Shown here one piece after another: positions 1 through 9,293 of a stretch of DNA of 64,000 bases. Made by a program: the position numbers and the translations under genes. The notes under the pieces are model-generated. The model was not told the origin of the DNA. It saw only the letters and a program-made list of their open reading frames with translations, and did not search any database. Position 1 is the first letter of the stretch. Every line of letters starts with the position of its first letter. Origin of the DNA: Papilionanthe hookeriana x Papilionanthe teres (Eukaryota > Streptophyta > Magnoliopsida > Asparagales > Orchidaceae). Where the stretch lies: assembly GCA_022702705.1 (NCBI GenBank), contig CM040431.1, positions 28,321,185-28,385,184 of the forward strand. The letters run 5' to 3'.

Positions 1-482
1 TGAAAGGGAAAGTATATAGTAAAGTTCATCATACCTTTTGAGCTTTAGGTATTTATTTTCTTTGAAATTTTTGCGAGCTTTTTCATTACTTACGAACACT
101 TGTCTTGTTAGTATTCTTCCACATATAGTATTTAAAAGAAAGTGCGGGGATGAAATTTTGAAATAAGTATAAAACATAACAAATGAAAACTTAATCTATT
201 ACTACACATACAATCAATTAACCTACTTTAAAACATATTAAAACAATCTAAACAATATTAAAAGTTCATGACTTATAAAAAAAACTTAAACAACACATTA
301 AAAAAGACTAACATCCTATCTAAAAAAAAATTACAAACTAATTTAACACACATAAGAAGTCTAATATCACAGCATAAGCAAACATACCAACATCCATAGT
401 CCACAGAAAGTACAGAATAATTACACACAGAATAATAAAGTTTCCAAAATAAGAACAAATCTAAACAAACTAAACAAAGGCT
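1..482 (-). other. 3' untranslated region of element A
   Basis: AT-rich non-coding sequence downstream of env2 on the minus strand. It is the inverted counterpart of 63467-63936 at the other end of the window. In the right-hand copy a polypurine-like AAGTTTGGGGGAAG follows immediately; here the window stops just short of it. I see no gene in it. Confidence 0.7.
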
Positions 483-1150
483 CTAATTTTCTGCATCAAA
501 ATCCCAAACTATATCATCTCCCTGATCTCCAGGTCGAGAAGGCTGAGTACTTGTGTATAGCGGGGGAACTCGGGAAAGACAACATCTAAATCACCACTCC
601 TATATCGACGTTCGGCCTCGCATAGTATGCAATTTCGTATTCCGAATGTCGGCTGGAGATATTCGCTATCATAATCGTGTCTTCTTTCCAAGCCTCCAAT
701 CCTTTGGTCTATATGCTCAAAGATTCTTTTCATATTTTCTCCAAATTGCTCAAAACTTTTTCTACTCAGAGTCAGCTCATTCATCAGATCTTGAAGGGTA
801 GGAGTGGTGTACTGAGGTGGATCATAACTAGTAGAGGGTATATCTCTACTTGAAGAAGGTACATAATCCCTTTTCCCAGATCTCCATCCTTCGTGGGATT
901 TATATTCTTTATATTAGCCTGCGTAAGGGGTTTCATAGGTTCAACCCATTCCTCATTATCTCTTGCCTCTACCCCAGATAATTGGCAGAGTGCATAGATA
1001 ACACCAGGATGTCCGAGTCCTCCTCCACTTTCATTTCTAGAGGTGGCTAATATATTCTTATAAATGACACTTCCCACATTAATACTCTTTTGGTTCTGAA
1101 TACAGAAATTCAGAACAGCTCTATCTCTTGTTACCTCACTATGGTGGTAG
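483..1150 (-). pseudogene. env2 of element A, C-terminal part (putative plant transposon protein family)
   Basis: This is the C-terminal half of the second env-position ORF, read from 1150 down to a stop at 483-485. It carries GLGHPGVIYALC and the IYKNILATSR segment of the conserved domain, then a PSSSR/TTPTLQDL-like linker and a heptad-like helix (MNELTLSRKSFEQFGENMKR) that may be a coiled coil. It is in pieces: frames 784-1077 and 509-784 are separate, and the tail differs from the right-hand copy by small indels. It continues on the far side of solo LTR S1 at 2777. The fold resembles the family I recall as Transposase_32/putative plant transposon protein; its function is not established. 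Confidence 0.75.
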
Positions 1151-1324
1151 GTAGGTGATCGCTGAAAATTTTATTAAGAAATTCATACCTATTTTTGATG
1201 AAATTGCACTTTAAAGAAAGGTATTTTCTTTATTTTATTGCAGGAATGGAGAATTTAGGTTATAAAAGCAAAAATCATAAAAAGGAGTGAATTTAGAGCA
1301 AAAAGGAAGAAAATAATGAAATTT

Positions 1325-1515
1325 GTGCTGAGTCGCCGACGGCGAGATCGAGCCCGCCGACGGCGAGGCTACGAGGAGACATTTACGAAGGAATTATAAC
1401 TGTCTCGGCGACAGCGAGCCCGAGCCCGCTGACAGCGAGCTAGCGCGGTTTGAAGATCTTCTAGAAGCCTCACCGACAGCGAGGTAGTTCGTCGCCGACG
1501 GCGAGCTAGTTCAAA
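1325..1515. repeat. Cluster of GC palindromes CTCGCCGWCGGCGAG in LTR S1
   Basis: About six copies of a 15-bp near-perfect palindrome and its decayed forms lie in an otherwise AT-rich LTR. They come as pairs about 7-8 bp apart, for example at 1331-1365, 1402-1440 and 1468-1507. The same motif recurs in the other Athila-family copies of this window, both in LTRs and around env1. Confidence 0.8.
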
Positions 1516-2169
1516 TGGCTCTGATACATTGAACCTGGACACTTTTTGAAGGGATGCTTACACACCTCTTGGTCCTTTGCTCACCTCTATATAAAGAAGC
1601 CGAAATTAAGTCTTTAGTGTCCAGTTTTGTGTGTAGTTTTGTGTCTTAGTGTGTGTCTTAGAGAGTCCTTGAGTGTTATAAGTGAGTATTTAGTGAGTTA
1701 GTGAGTTTTTAGTGAGTCTTGCTGTACTGGAAGGAAGAGTCAAAGGAACTACGAGGAGTCTGCTTGGGGATAAATTGAGATAAGTATTTGTATTTATTGT
1801 TTTTAACTTTAACTGAAATCCATGCTTAGTTTAGCTTCCATGCATTCTGAGTAGTTTATTAGTCTTTCTCCCTGTTATGAAATTAAGTGACTTGATGAAC
1901 TAAAAATAGAAGTACTTATATATATATTAATAAATTGTGATAATTTTCACTTAAAACTTAATTTACTTTCAAACTGGCCATTTGAATTGTTAAAACGTGT
2001 TGATTATCAACTATAGTAAAAATTACATCTGATATTCGGGGAATTCAAAAGCCTTGGAAGGAAGGTGCAAATAAATAGGGAAATAATATCATTGGGCGTA
2101 GAATTGAGCATTTTAGTGTGACGGACTAAAATATTCAATTCGGTCCTGATTGTTTGAAGGCTGAAGTGT

Positions 2170-2330
2170 AGATGTTAGCCCTCGGGCGAGGGGAACGTGG
2201 GAGCTACGAAGTGGCGGTCGGTATCCTCCCGGCCCAAGCCGTGATTCGGTAATCATACATAGGATTAGTCAATATTCTTTACACCTAGACCAAAGGGTAA
2301 AGAATATGAATGCTCCTATTTGTCACAATA
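2170..2330 (+). promoter_or_regulatory. Conserved LTR core block (S1)
   Basis: A block with GATGTTAGC, GGGGAACGTGGGAGCT, GAAGTGGC and a TAGGATTAGTCAAT stretch is much better conserved between S1, the A LTR (11280-11400, reverse) and the C 3' LTR (48905-49060) than its AT-rich surroundings. A regulatory role is inferred from this conservation only. Confidence 0.45.
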
Positions 2331-2704
2331 CCTTAAAATTATCTATTTAAATTCATCAATCACTTAAATTTCTAAACAAGGGAAAGATACTCTTTACGAA
2401 TAGTTAAGACTTATTTAGCAATTAGTTTAATTTCCGCACTTTCAATACGAATTAATTTTCTACTTAGTTAAGTTACTCGATTAGAATACTTAGTTTACTT
2501 TATTGCGCTTAAATTTAGAACTCCAAATTTTCGTATACTATTTTAGAATTATTATTATTATTTTAAAATTAGCTGTTATTTTATTTTCTCTTTCCATATG
2601 GGATCGATAACCAGGACTCCACTAGAGCCCTGTATTACTTGATACGATACGTATACTTGCGTAGCATCCACAACATAAACAATTACAATTCTATACATAT
2701 AATA

Positions 2705-2732
2705 TAGCGGGGTCAAGTTTTTGGCTTCGTTG
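2705..2732 (+). other. PBS-like copy embedded inside LTR S1
   Basis: GGGTCAAGTTTTTGGC followed by TTCGTTGC is the LTR-end plus primer-binding-site motif of this family, yet it lies about 40 bp inside the LTR end. The A LTR has the same internal copy (10878-10898, reverse). Confidence 0.7.
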
Positions 2733-2776
2733 CAATTAAATTAAAATATCATAATATAAAATTGTGGGTCAGTAGG

Positions 2777-3170
2777 TAACAAAGTAGAACAAAGAAAATA
2801 GTGCCAGGCTTTAGATGTTGCATTTAACATAGAAAGAGGGAAGTTTACCCATTTCCGCTGCATAATCTTCCAGATTCCTTTCCCATCAGTGAGAAAGTCG
2901 AACACCTCTTCCAGTGGTCCTTCCATAGTTCTAAAAGTTTCATACTCGCTGGTGTAGGTGTCTCGTACCTCGTAATAAGCGTTTATTCTAGCAGCGTTGA
3001 ATTCCACAAAAAAATCCTCTAACCTTAACCGATGCATCTTCAGCCTGTGTTAAATTTTCATAAAATTCCTTTACCACTTCTACTGCGGCTCTGTTAGTCA
3101 CAAAACAAAAATTTTCCCATCCTCACTCCCTAATGATTCGCTCAACTTCTCCTCCTGGAATCTGAAATCC
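2777..3170 (-). pseudogene. env2 of element A, N-terminal part, 5' truncated
   Basis: This is the minus-strand continuation of env2 above solo LTR S1. It encodes the WENFCF / VVKEFYENL / FNAARIN / WHYFLCSTLLPT blocks of the domain. Compared with 62040-62400 it lacks about 350 bp: leader sequence ending near 3171 is joined straight to the codons for a PGGEVERII-like segment, so the start codon and roughly the first 40 residues are gone. A CGA-to-TGA type stop and a frameshift add to the damage. It is clearly a dead copy. Confidence 0.75.
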
Positions 3171-3803
3171 GGTGTCAAAAAGTGTTGAAATCGCCTCAAA
3201 TCCAAGATCTCTCAAGCCCTAAGTCTGTTTTTTCGAAGTTTTGAGGAAGGGGATGATGAATAGTGTCGGTTGACTGGTCAATATAGGTCTTTTCGCGATC
3301 TCGTTGTCGGCGAGATTTTTCTCGCCGTCAGTGAGCTAATTAATTTGATAAGGCAAAAGTTTCGGGAAAAATCTGCCGTCGGCGAGCTCGTTCTCGCTGT
3401 CGGCGAGATCCCAAAATTTTTAAATTTTTGAAATTCGTCAGTCATTTTCAACCACGATTTGCCCTTAATCAATCTTCCGATCACTAAATTTACTAATAGT
3501 ATGAAGATTAGATACTTCTACTCACAAAAGTTCACACAACACAAACAATATAACTTTATATATGAAATCCATAAGACTTACAAACTTCACACTAACAACT
3601 TAACAACATACTTAACTTAAATGTTCAAATCCATAATACTCAGCATCACGATCCACACCACCACACTCTAAATGTCGAGACATAACAATTACATATAATC
3701 TCATCAAATGCGAGATGATCGAATCAAAGTTCGACTCATAATAAAACCTAATCCATATCAACACATATATACACAAATATATGACATAAGATAGAAATCA
3801 TTC
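3171..3803 (-). other. Spacer between env1 and env2 of element A
   Basis: Non-coding sequence homologous to 13623-14300 (B) and 51990-52605 plus 62003-62050 (D). It contains a palindrome cluster at 3295-3412. The short open frame at 3278-3484 has no counterpart preserved in the other copies and looks incidental. Confidence 0.7.
3295..3412. repeat. GC palindrome cluster in env1-env2 spacer (A)
   Basis: Four copies in two pairs: CTCGTTGTCGGCGAG with CTCGCCGTCAGTGAG, then GCCGTCGGCGAG with CTCGCTGTCGGCGAG. Within a pair they are separated by 5-6 bp. Confidence 0.8.
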
Positions 3804-4962
3804 CTACTCCTCGATGTACGAACTATCATCCTCTACGATATTCTCGATGCGACGCAAGTGCACAAATAAATTGTAGAAAGGCACGAAAGGGAATTCACGA
3901 GTAGATTCTTCATTAATCCACCCTTTACGTCTCGGTAAATGAATAAAGCTGGCCTCCGGATGTCCGGTATGATCAAAGTGCTCCTTCATCCTCCAGATCG
4001 ATGTGATCGAACATATCGGAGATATTGTCGATGGAATTCATCACATTTTGTTGCTCTTTCTCCAATCCTTTAATCTTCTTCAGAATGAAATTAGTTTTAT
4101 CAGTAAGGGGCCTTATTAAAGGATTGTTCTGTGATGCTCTGTCAGAAATAATGGTAATCTCATCATTGTTATCCAAAGTTGGAAACATATCCGTAGGAAC
4201 AAGTGGTTTCCTTGGCAAAAGTACCTTTTTCCAAGCCTCATAAGAAACTTGGTACTGACTGCACAAAGCAAATATAGTCGATGGGTGTCCAAGTCCATGA
4301 CTTGACCCATGCACAATCAATCCCAATGCAGACTTCACTATTATTGATCCAACATCGATAGGTAGTCCAATTTGAATACAATAGTTTAATATAGCGCATT
4401 CCTTTGAAACTTTATTTACCCTCATAGTAGGTAATAATTTTGATGAGATAAAGAAATGCCAATGCTTTGAGATAGGGTTAAGAAGTGATGCAGAAAAACT
4501 GACATACTCGTCTTCGCGTAACTCCCAATCATCAGGTTCGTCGGTCAGGTATCTATAGATTTCGTTCATATTGTATCTTGAAGGCACAAAGTTGGAATAA
4601 TGACAGACAGAGGTATTCTCTATAAAAAATAATTCATTTACCCTTGAAGGAGTAAATGTCACCCATCTTCCTCTGACGTAGACATTTCCATTGTTGATCG
4701 CATGTAGATTAGAGTAAAACTCTTTAACTACTGGAATAACTACAGCGGATGTCGTATAACAAAATACCTCCCAATGCTGCTGTGCGATCATTTCTTTGAT
4801 TTTTGTGGTGGAATTCTCTACTCCTCTGTTGACAAATCCTTTTTCTTTAATAAGTCTTTTCTTCATGAAGCCTTTGTTGAAGATACGTTGCACCTCGGAA
4901 CAGACGAATTTTCTTCGGTTAAAAACTTCAGTTTTTGTGGTTTCTAAGAGTTTGGTGGCCAT
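3804..4962 (-). pseudogene. env1 of element A (putative plant transposon protein family), one frameshift
   Basis: This is the first ORF downstream of integrase, about 385 codons. The start at 4962 (MATKLLE) is preferred to the upstream ATG at 5061, because the same ATG opens env1 in B (12464) and D (50833) and the upstream extension is not conserved. Domain blocks in order are RRKFV, KKRLIKEKGF, HWEVFC, VVKEFYSNL, VRGRWVTF, HWHFFISSKLLPT, IDVGSIIVKSALG and GLGHPSTIFALC, then a C-terminal helix. One extra base near 3988, at a CTGG site, shifts the frame, and the tail is read in a second frame to the stop at 3804. It sits where env-like ORFs sit in Athila elements, but I see no convincing signal peptide or transmembrane helix. 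The function is unknown. Confidence 0.8.
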
Positions 4963-5103
4963 GTCGGATTGAAAGGATTGGTCTCTAGTCTTTTCTAAGA
5001 AAGAAAACAGTGTAAAATTTGAATTGGGATAATTTCCTACGAAGAAATGGCTTAGAACCATCCAAAACCGTACGAAAATTCTTAAGAAACCAAAATTTCA
5101 ACT

Positions 5104-5216
5104 GCGTCACCGTCAGCGGGAAGTTTCTCGCCGTCGGCGAGCTAGTTATAAAACCGAATTAAATCATGGCACACAATCTCACTGTCAGTAGGCTCGGCCT
5201 CGCTATCGGCGAGATT
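5104..5216. repeat. GC palindrome cluster upstream of env1 (A)
   Basis: Four copies in two pairs (5106-5146 and 5178-5216), for example TCTCGCCGTCGGCGAG. The spacing matches the spacer and LTR clusters. Confidence 0.8.
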
Positions 5217-5372
5217 CTTATAAATCGCCCATTTTCGCTCTAGTCCAAATATTTTCTGATCTGATCATATAGGATCGAATTTGTGATGATTCTAATTAAA
5301 ATTCGAGTAGTAAGATTTGTTTTAATACTATAGACTCACTAATTTGTAGATAATTAAAAATAAAAGACTACT

Positions 5373-5400
5373 ATGGGTTGCCTCCCATAAAGCGCTTGGT
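5373..5400 (-). promoter_or_regulatory. Conserved AGCGCTT...TGGGAGGCAACCCA block after integrase
   Basis: The same block lies at 45541-45570 in C and 50391-50422 in D, just behind the pol tail each time. TGGG/CCCA can pair around AGGCAA as a small hairpin. From memory, Athila elements of many plants carry a similar block; a role in RNA structure or termination is only inferred. Confidence 0.5.
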
Positions 5401-5429
5401 TTAACATCGTCAGCACGACCTAATTTCAG

Positions 5430-6590
5430 TTAGTAATCAGGTTGACTAAGCATTAAAACCTCTTTAAAATTTGGTCTTCTTCCTTCGAAATATGGTTTTA
5501 ATCTATGTCCGTTTACCTTAAATCTATGTCTCGTTTTTGGATCTTCAATTTCTATAGTTCCATATGAAAATATTTGAGTTATGGTGAAAGGTCCTAACCA
5601 TCGAGATTTCAATTTTCCAGGAAATAATTTCAATCTAGTATTATATTGTAGAACTTCTTATCTTGGTTCAAAATTTCTCTGATTAATCTTCCGATCATGC
5701 CATAATTTCATCCTTTCTTTATAAATCCTATCGTTATCATATGATTCATTCCTTAATTCTTCCAATTCATTTAATTGCAACAATCTCTTTTCACCAGCTT
5801 CTTTCATATTATAATTAAGTTCTTTAATCACCCAATATGCTTTATGTTCTAATTCAACTGGTAAGTGGCAAGTTTTTCCATATATAGGCCTATAAGGAGT
5901 CATTCCAATCGGAGTTTTATAAGCAGTCCTGTTTGCCCATAATGCAGTATCTAGTCTTATATACCAGTCTAATCTATTTGGGTTTACAGATTTTTCAAAT
6001 ATACTCTTAATCTCTCGATTAGAAACTTCAGCTAATCCACTAGTTTGTGGATGATAAGCAGTTGATATCTTATGCATAATATTATATTTTTCTACTAGTT
6101 TGTGAATATATTTGTTTCTAAAATGAGTTCCTCCGTCAGTGATAATCACTCTCGGCATTCTAAATCTAGTAAAAATATTTTTCATTAAAAATTTTGAAAC
6201 ACTTTTAGCATCACACCTAAGTAAAGCTTGTGTTTCGATCCATTTGGAAACATAATAAATAGCTACTAATATATATGAGTTTCCAAATGAAGGAATAAAA
6301 GATCCCATGAAATCTAATCCCCAAACATCAAAAATTTCAACTTCTAATATAAAATTCATAGGCATTTCATTTCTTCTTGATATGTTTCTTACTCTTTGGC
6401 ATTTATCGCAGGTTTTTATATATCTATATACATCTCTAAATAGAGTACGCCAGTAGAATCCTGATTGTAGAATTTTATAAGCAGTCTTATCTGTCCCAAA
6501 ATGTCCTCCAAAATCAGAGTCATGACAATTTTGAATGATTGGTTCAGTTTCTTCATAAGGCACGCATCTTCTAATAATTAGAGCCTTCAT
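5430..6590 (-). pseudogene. Integrase of element A (Athila pol)
   Basis: Integrase inserts the cDNA into the host chromosome. Residues below are counted from the ATG at 6590. The zinc-binding HHCC set is visible (H23, H30, C61, C64), then the DDE catalytic core D93 (GLDFMGSF), D152 (ITDGGTHF) and E188 (SGLAEVSN), with the usual 35 residues between D152 and E188. One stop at 5658-5660 separates the core from the C-terminal domain (PGKLKSRWLGPFTI, HRLKPYFEG), which continues in frame to 5430. The catalytic set is intact and this is the best preserved pol domain of A, but the frame upstream is broken, so no complete polyprotein can be made. Confidence 0.9.
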
Positions 6591-7270
6591 TGCTTATATA
6601 AGTATGGTTCATCCCAAAAGTATGTTTTAGTATCATGAATGAATTTTTGTTGTTGTTGTAAAGTTAACATAGGTGGTAAAATATCACTTACAATATAATT
6701 TACTATATCAGCATACCAAGCTAATTTCCACTCATTTATATTATAAAGTTATTCATCAGGAAAACTATCTAAAATTTCATTATCAGTATCAGATAATTCA
6801 TGATTTTCTAATCTTGATAAATGATTCGCAATTTGATTATCAGTTCCCTTTTTGTTAATGATCTCAAAATCAAATTCTTGCATTAATAATATCAATCTAA
6901 TTAATCTTGGTTTAGAATCTTTCTTTTTCATTAAATACTTTATAACAGAGTGATCAGTATGCACAATACATTTAGTTCCTATTAGATAATTTCGAAATTT
7001 ATTAAAAGCATATACAATTGCTAATAATTCTCTTTCAGTAACTGTATAATTTATTCAGCATCATTTAGAGTTTTACTAGCGTACTATATAACTTTGAAAA
7101 TCTTATCATATCTTTGCCCAAGAACTGCTCCTATAGCATAATCACTAGCATCACACATAAGCTCGAATGGTTTCTCCCAATTAGGTGAAACTATTATAAG
7201 TCTTGTAATTAATTTATCTTTTAATAATTCGAAAGCATTTAGACATTCGGTTGTAAATTCAAATTTCTTG
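6591..7270 (-). pseudogene. RNase H region of element A
   Basis: RNase H removes the RNA strand of the RNA-DNA hybrid during reverse transcription. FELMCDASDYAIGAVLGQ (about 7110-7180) is the standard start of a gypsy RNase H, and HTDHSVIKYL plus the NQIANHLSRL end motif follow at 6770-6964. Several stops and a frameshift lie at about 6965-7090. The stretch 6591-6748 is the RNase H-integrase linker and has no open frame. Confidence 0.8.
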
Positions 7271-8324
7271 TCCTTTTCAAGAAGTTGGCATAGAGGTTTA
7301 GTAATTTTTGAAAAATCTTTAATATAATGTCTGTAGAATCCAGCATGTCCAAGAAAACTTCTTACCCCTTTCAGTGTAGTTGGAGGTGGTAATTTAGCTA
7401 TAACTTGAATTTTTGTAAGGTCTACTTCCATGCCTTTTTCCGAAATTTTATACCCTAATATAATGCCGCCTGTAACCATAAATTGACATTTCTCCCAATT
7501 AAGAACTAAATTAGTTTTCGCACATACTTCAAATTCTTTTTCAAGATTATTTAAGCATGTGTCAAATGTTGTTCAAAATACAGAGAAACCATCCATAAAT
7601 ACTTCTATTCCATTATCAATTAATTTACTAAATATAGACATCATACATCTCTGGAATGTTGCAGGTGCATTACATAATCCAAAAGGCATCCTTCGAAAAG
7701 CGAAAGTTCCATAAGGACTAGTAAATATAGTTTTCTCTTAAACCTCAGGAGCAATTTGTATTTGATGATAACCAGTATATCCATCTAAGAAACAAAAATA
7801 TTTATGTCCGGCTAATCTATCTTACATCTGGTCTAGAAATGGTAAAGGGAAGTGATCTTTCCTGGTGGCTGTGTTTAATTTTCTATAATCAATACATATT
7901 CGCCATCCAGTAACTTGTCTTATAGGGATAAGATCATAATTTTCATTAGCTTTTACGTTCACTCCTCCTTTCTTAGGTATACAGTGAATTGGGCTTACCC
8001 AAGTACTGTCAGAAATAGGATATATAATACCATTATCTAACCATTTTAAAATTTCTTTCTTGACTACTTCTTTCATTATCTGGTTTAATCTCCTTTGGGG
8101 ATCCGCTTTAGAGCTTATGTTCATTATCTAAAATAATTCGTATGCATACAGATTGAAGGACTAATTCCTTTAATATCTGCTAAAGTCCAACCAAAAATTT
8201 TCTTATATTTTTTTAAAGTATCTAAATATTTTTGTTCTTGAGATTCATTTAATTTAGATGAAATAATAACTGGTACAGTTGAAGAATTACCTAAGTAAGC
8301 ATATTTCAAATGATTAGGTAACAT
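7270..8324 (-). pseudogene. Reverse transcriptase of element A
   Basis: This segment encodes the RT fingers and palm. WVSPIHCIPKKGG, GWRICIDYRKLN and DHFPLPFLDQM are at 7822-8124, then MPFGLCNAPATFQRCM, and the SFLGHAGFYRHYIKDFS connection at about 7310-7370. The polymerase motif normally reads [F/Y]xDD, but at 7588-7596 it reads MDG, so the second catalytic aspartate is lost. A TGA follows 4 codons later (7573-7575), and there are further stops near 7740 and 7820. This copy could not encode an active RT as read. Confidence 0.85.
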
Positions 8325-9293
8325 TTTTAACTCAAGTTCAGGAGGTTTAATAATCGATGGAACTATATTTTTTCAGTGTTTTCTGTGTTATCCAAAAATT
8401 CAAATTTATCTTGAATATAATCTAGTTCTTCATTTATATCGACTTTTTCAATTAATTCAGTTTTTTCTTTTTCTAATTTTTCTTCATAATATTCCTTAAA
8501 ATTTTCTTTTTGTAAATGATCAGGTACTTCCATTCGAAAACACTCATCATCTTTTTCTCGCGCAGGATATTTCATTGATTTAGTAATATTAAAAATTACT
8601 ATTTGGTCATTTACTCTCATAGTTAATTCTCCTTTACGAACATCGATCATAGCTTTTCCAGGTGGCTAAAAATGGTCTTCCTAAAATGATAGGAATTTCT
8701 TTATCTTCTTCCATATCTAAGACAATAAAATCTACGGGGAAGATAAATTTATCCACTTTTACTAATACATCTTCGATAACTCCCTTAGGATATGTAACAA
8801 AACGATCGACTAATCGAAGAGTTCTCGAAGTAGGTGAAATTTCTCCCAATCCTAATCTCTTAAAAATTGATAGAGGCATTAGATTGATGCTTGCTCCTAA
8901 GTCGCACAAAGCTTTTCCATAGAATTTTTCTCCGATAGCGCAGGGTATAGTGAAACTACCGGGATCTTTTAATTTTTCGGGAAGTTTTTCGAATAATAGC
9001 ACTACACTCTTCACTAAGTGCGACCATTTCATTATCGGTAAATTTTCTTTTTTATTTAGAATATCTTTCATGAATTTTACATAATTTGGCATCCGTTCTA
9101 AAGCTTCTACAAAAGGAATATTTATTGTTAATTTCATTAGAATTTCAAGGAATTTAGCAAACTGTTTATCTTTTTTATGTTGAATTAGTCGTTGAGGAAA
9201 TGGTTGTGGAGGTTTTTCAACAGAAATTTTCATTGGTATTAAAGGATTTTCTAAGTTTGCATCTTGTTGATTCTTTTCCTTTTCAATTTCCAC
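8325..9293 (-). pseudogene. Protease and protease-RT linker of element A
   Basis: This is a retropepsin-type aspartic protease. The active-site block KALCDLGASINLMPLSIF lies at about 8860-8915; DLG in place of DSG/DTG is common in Athila proteases. The flap-side YPKGVIEDVLVKV and the IPIILGRPFLAT motif follow. The frame breaks near 8665, where an extra C at a CTGG site turns FLATGKA into FLATWKS; the linker then runs on in another frame (8363-8650). Upstream is a SVEKPPQPFPQRL segment that joins gag to protease in this lineage. Confidence 0.85.

Larger units (their letters stand above)
1156..2771 (+). mobile_element. Solo LTR S1, Athila type (1,616 bp)
   Basis: It starts TGATCGC and ends GTGGGTCA, and is flanked by a perfect 5-bp duplication GTAGG (1151-1155 and 2772-2776). 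Removing it and one GTAGG restores the uninterrupted env2 reading seen at about 62785-62800. It aligns end to end with the reverse complement of the A LTR (10842-12420), including the start, the 'GGGGAACGTGGGAGCT' core and the GATACGTATACTTGCGTAG block. No internal region remains, so it is an LTR-LTR recombination product. Orientation is opposite to A, so it is not A's other LTR. Confidence 0.92.
4963..5429 (-). other. Integrase-env1 intergenic region (A)
   Basis: Non-coding. It holds palindromes at 5104-5150 and 5178-5216, and the conserved hairpin-like block TGGGAGGCAACCCA (5373-5386, reverse) just after the integrase stop. Nothing else is seen. Confidence 0.7.

Noticed and set aside
553..801. 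Plus-strand open frames opposite env and pol (e.g. 553-801, 4025-4243, 8662-8922, 10284-10499)
   Set aside because: They are antisense shadows of minus-strand retrotransposon genes.
1325..1515. CRISPR-like array of short palindromic repeats
   Set aside because: Repeat spacing is too short and irregular, spacers are not unique protospacer-sized sequences, and the context is a plant LTR.
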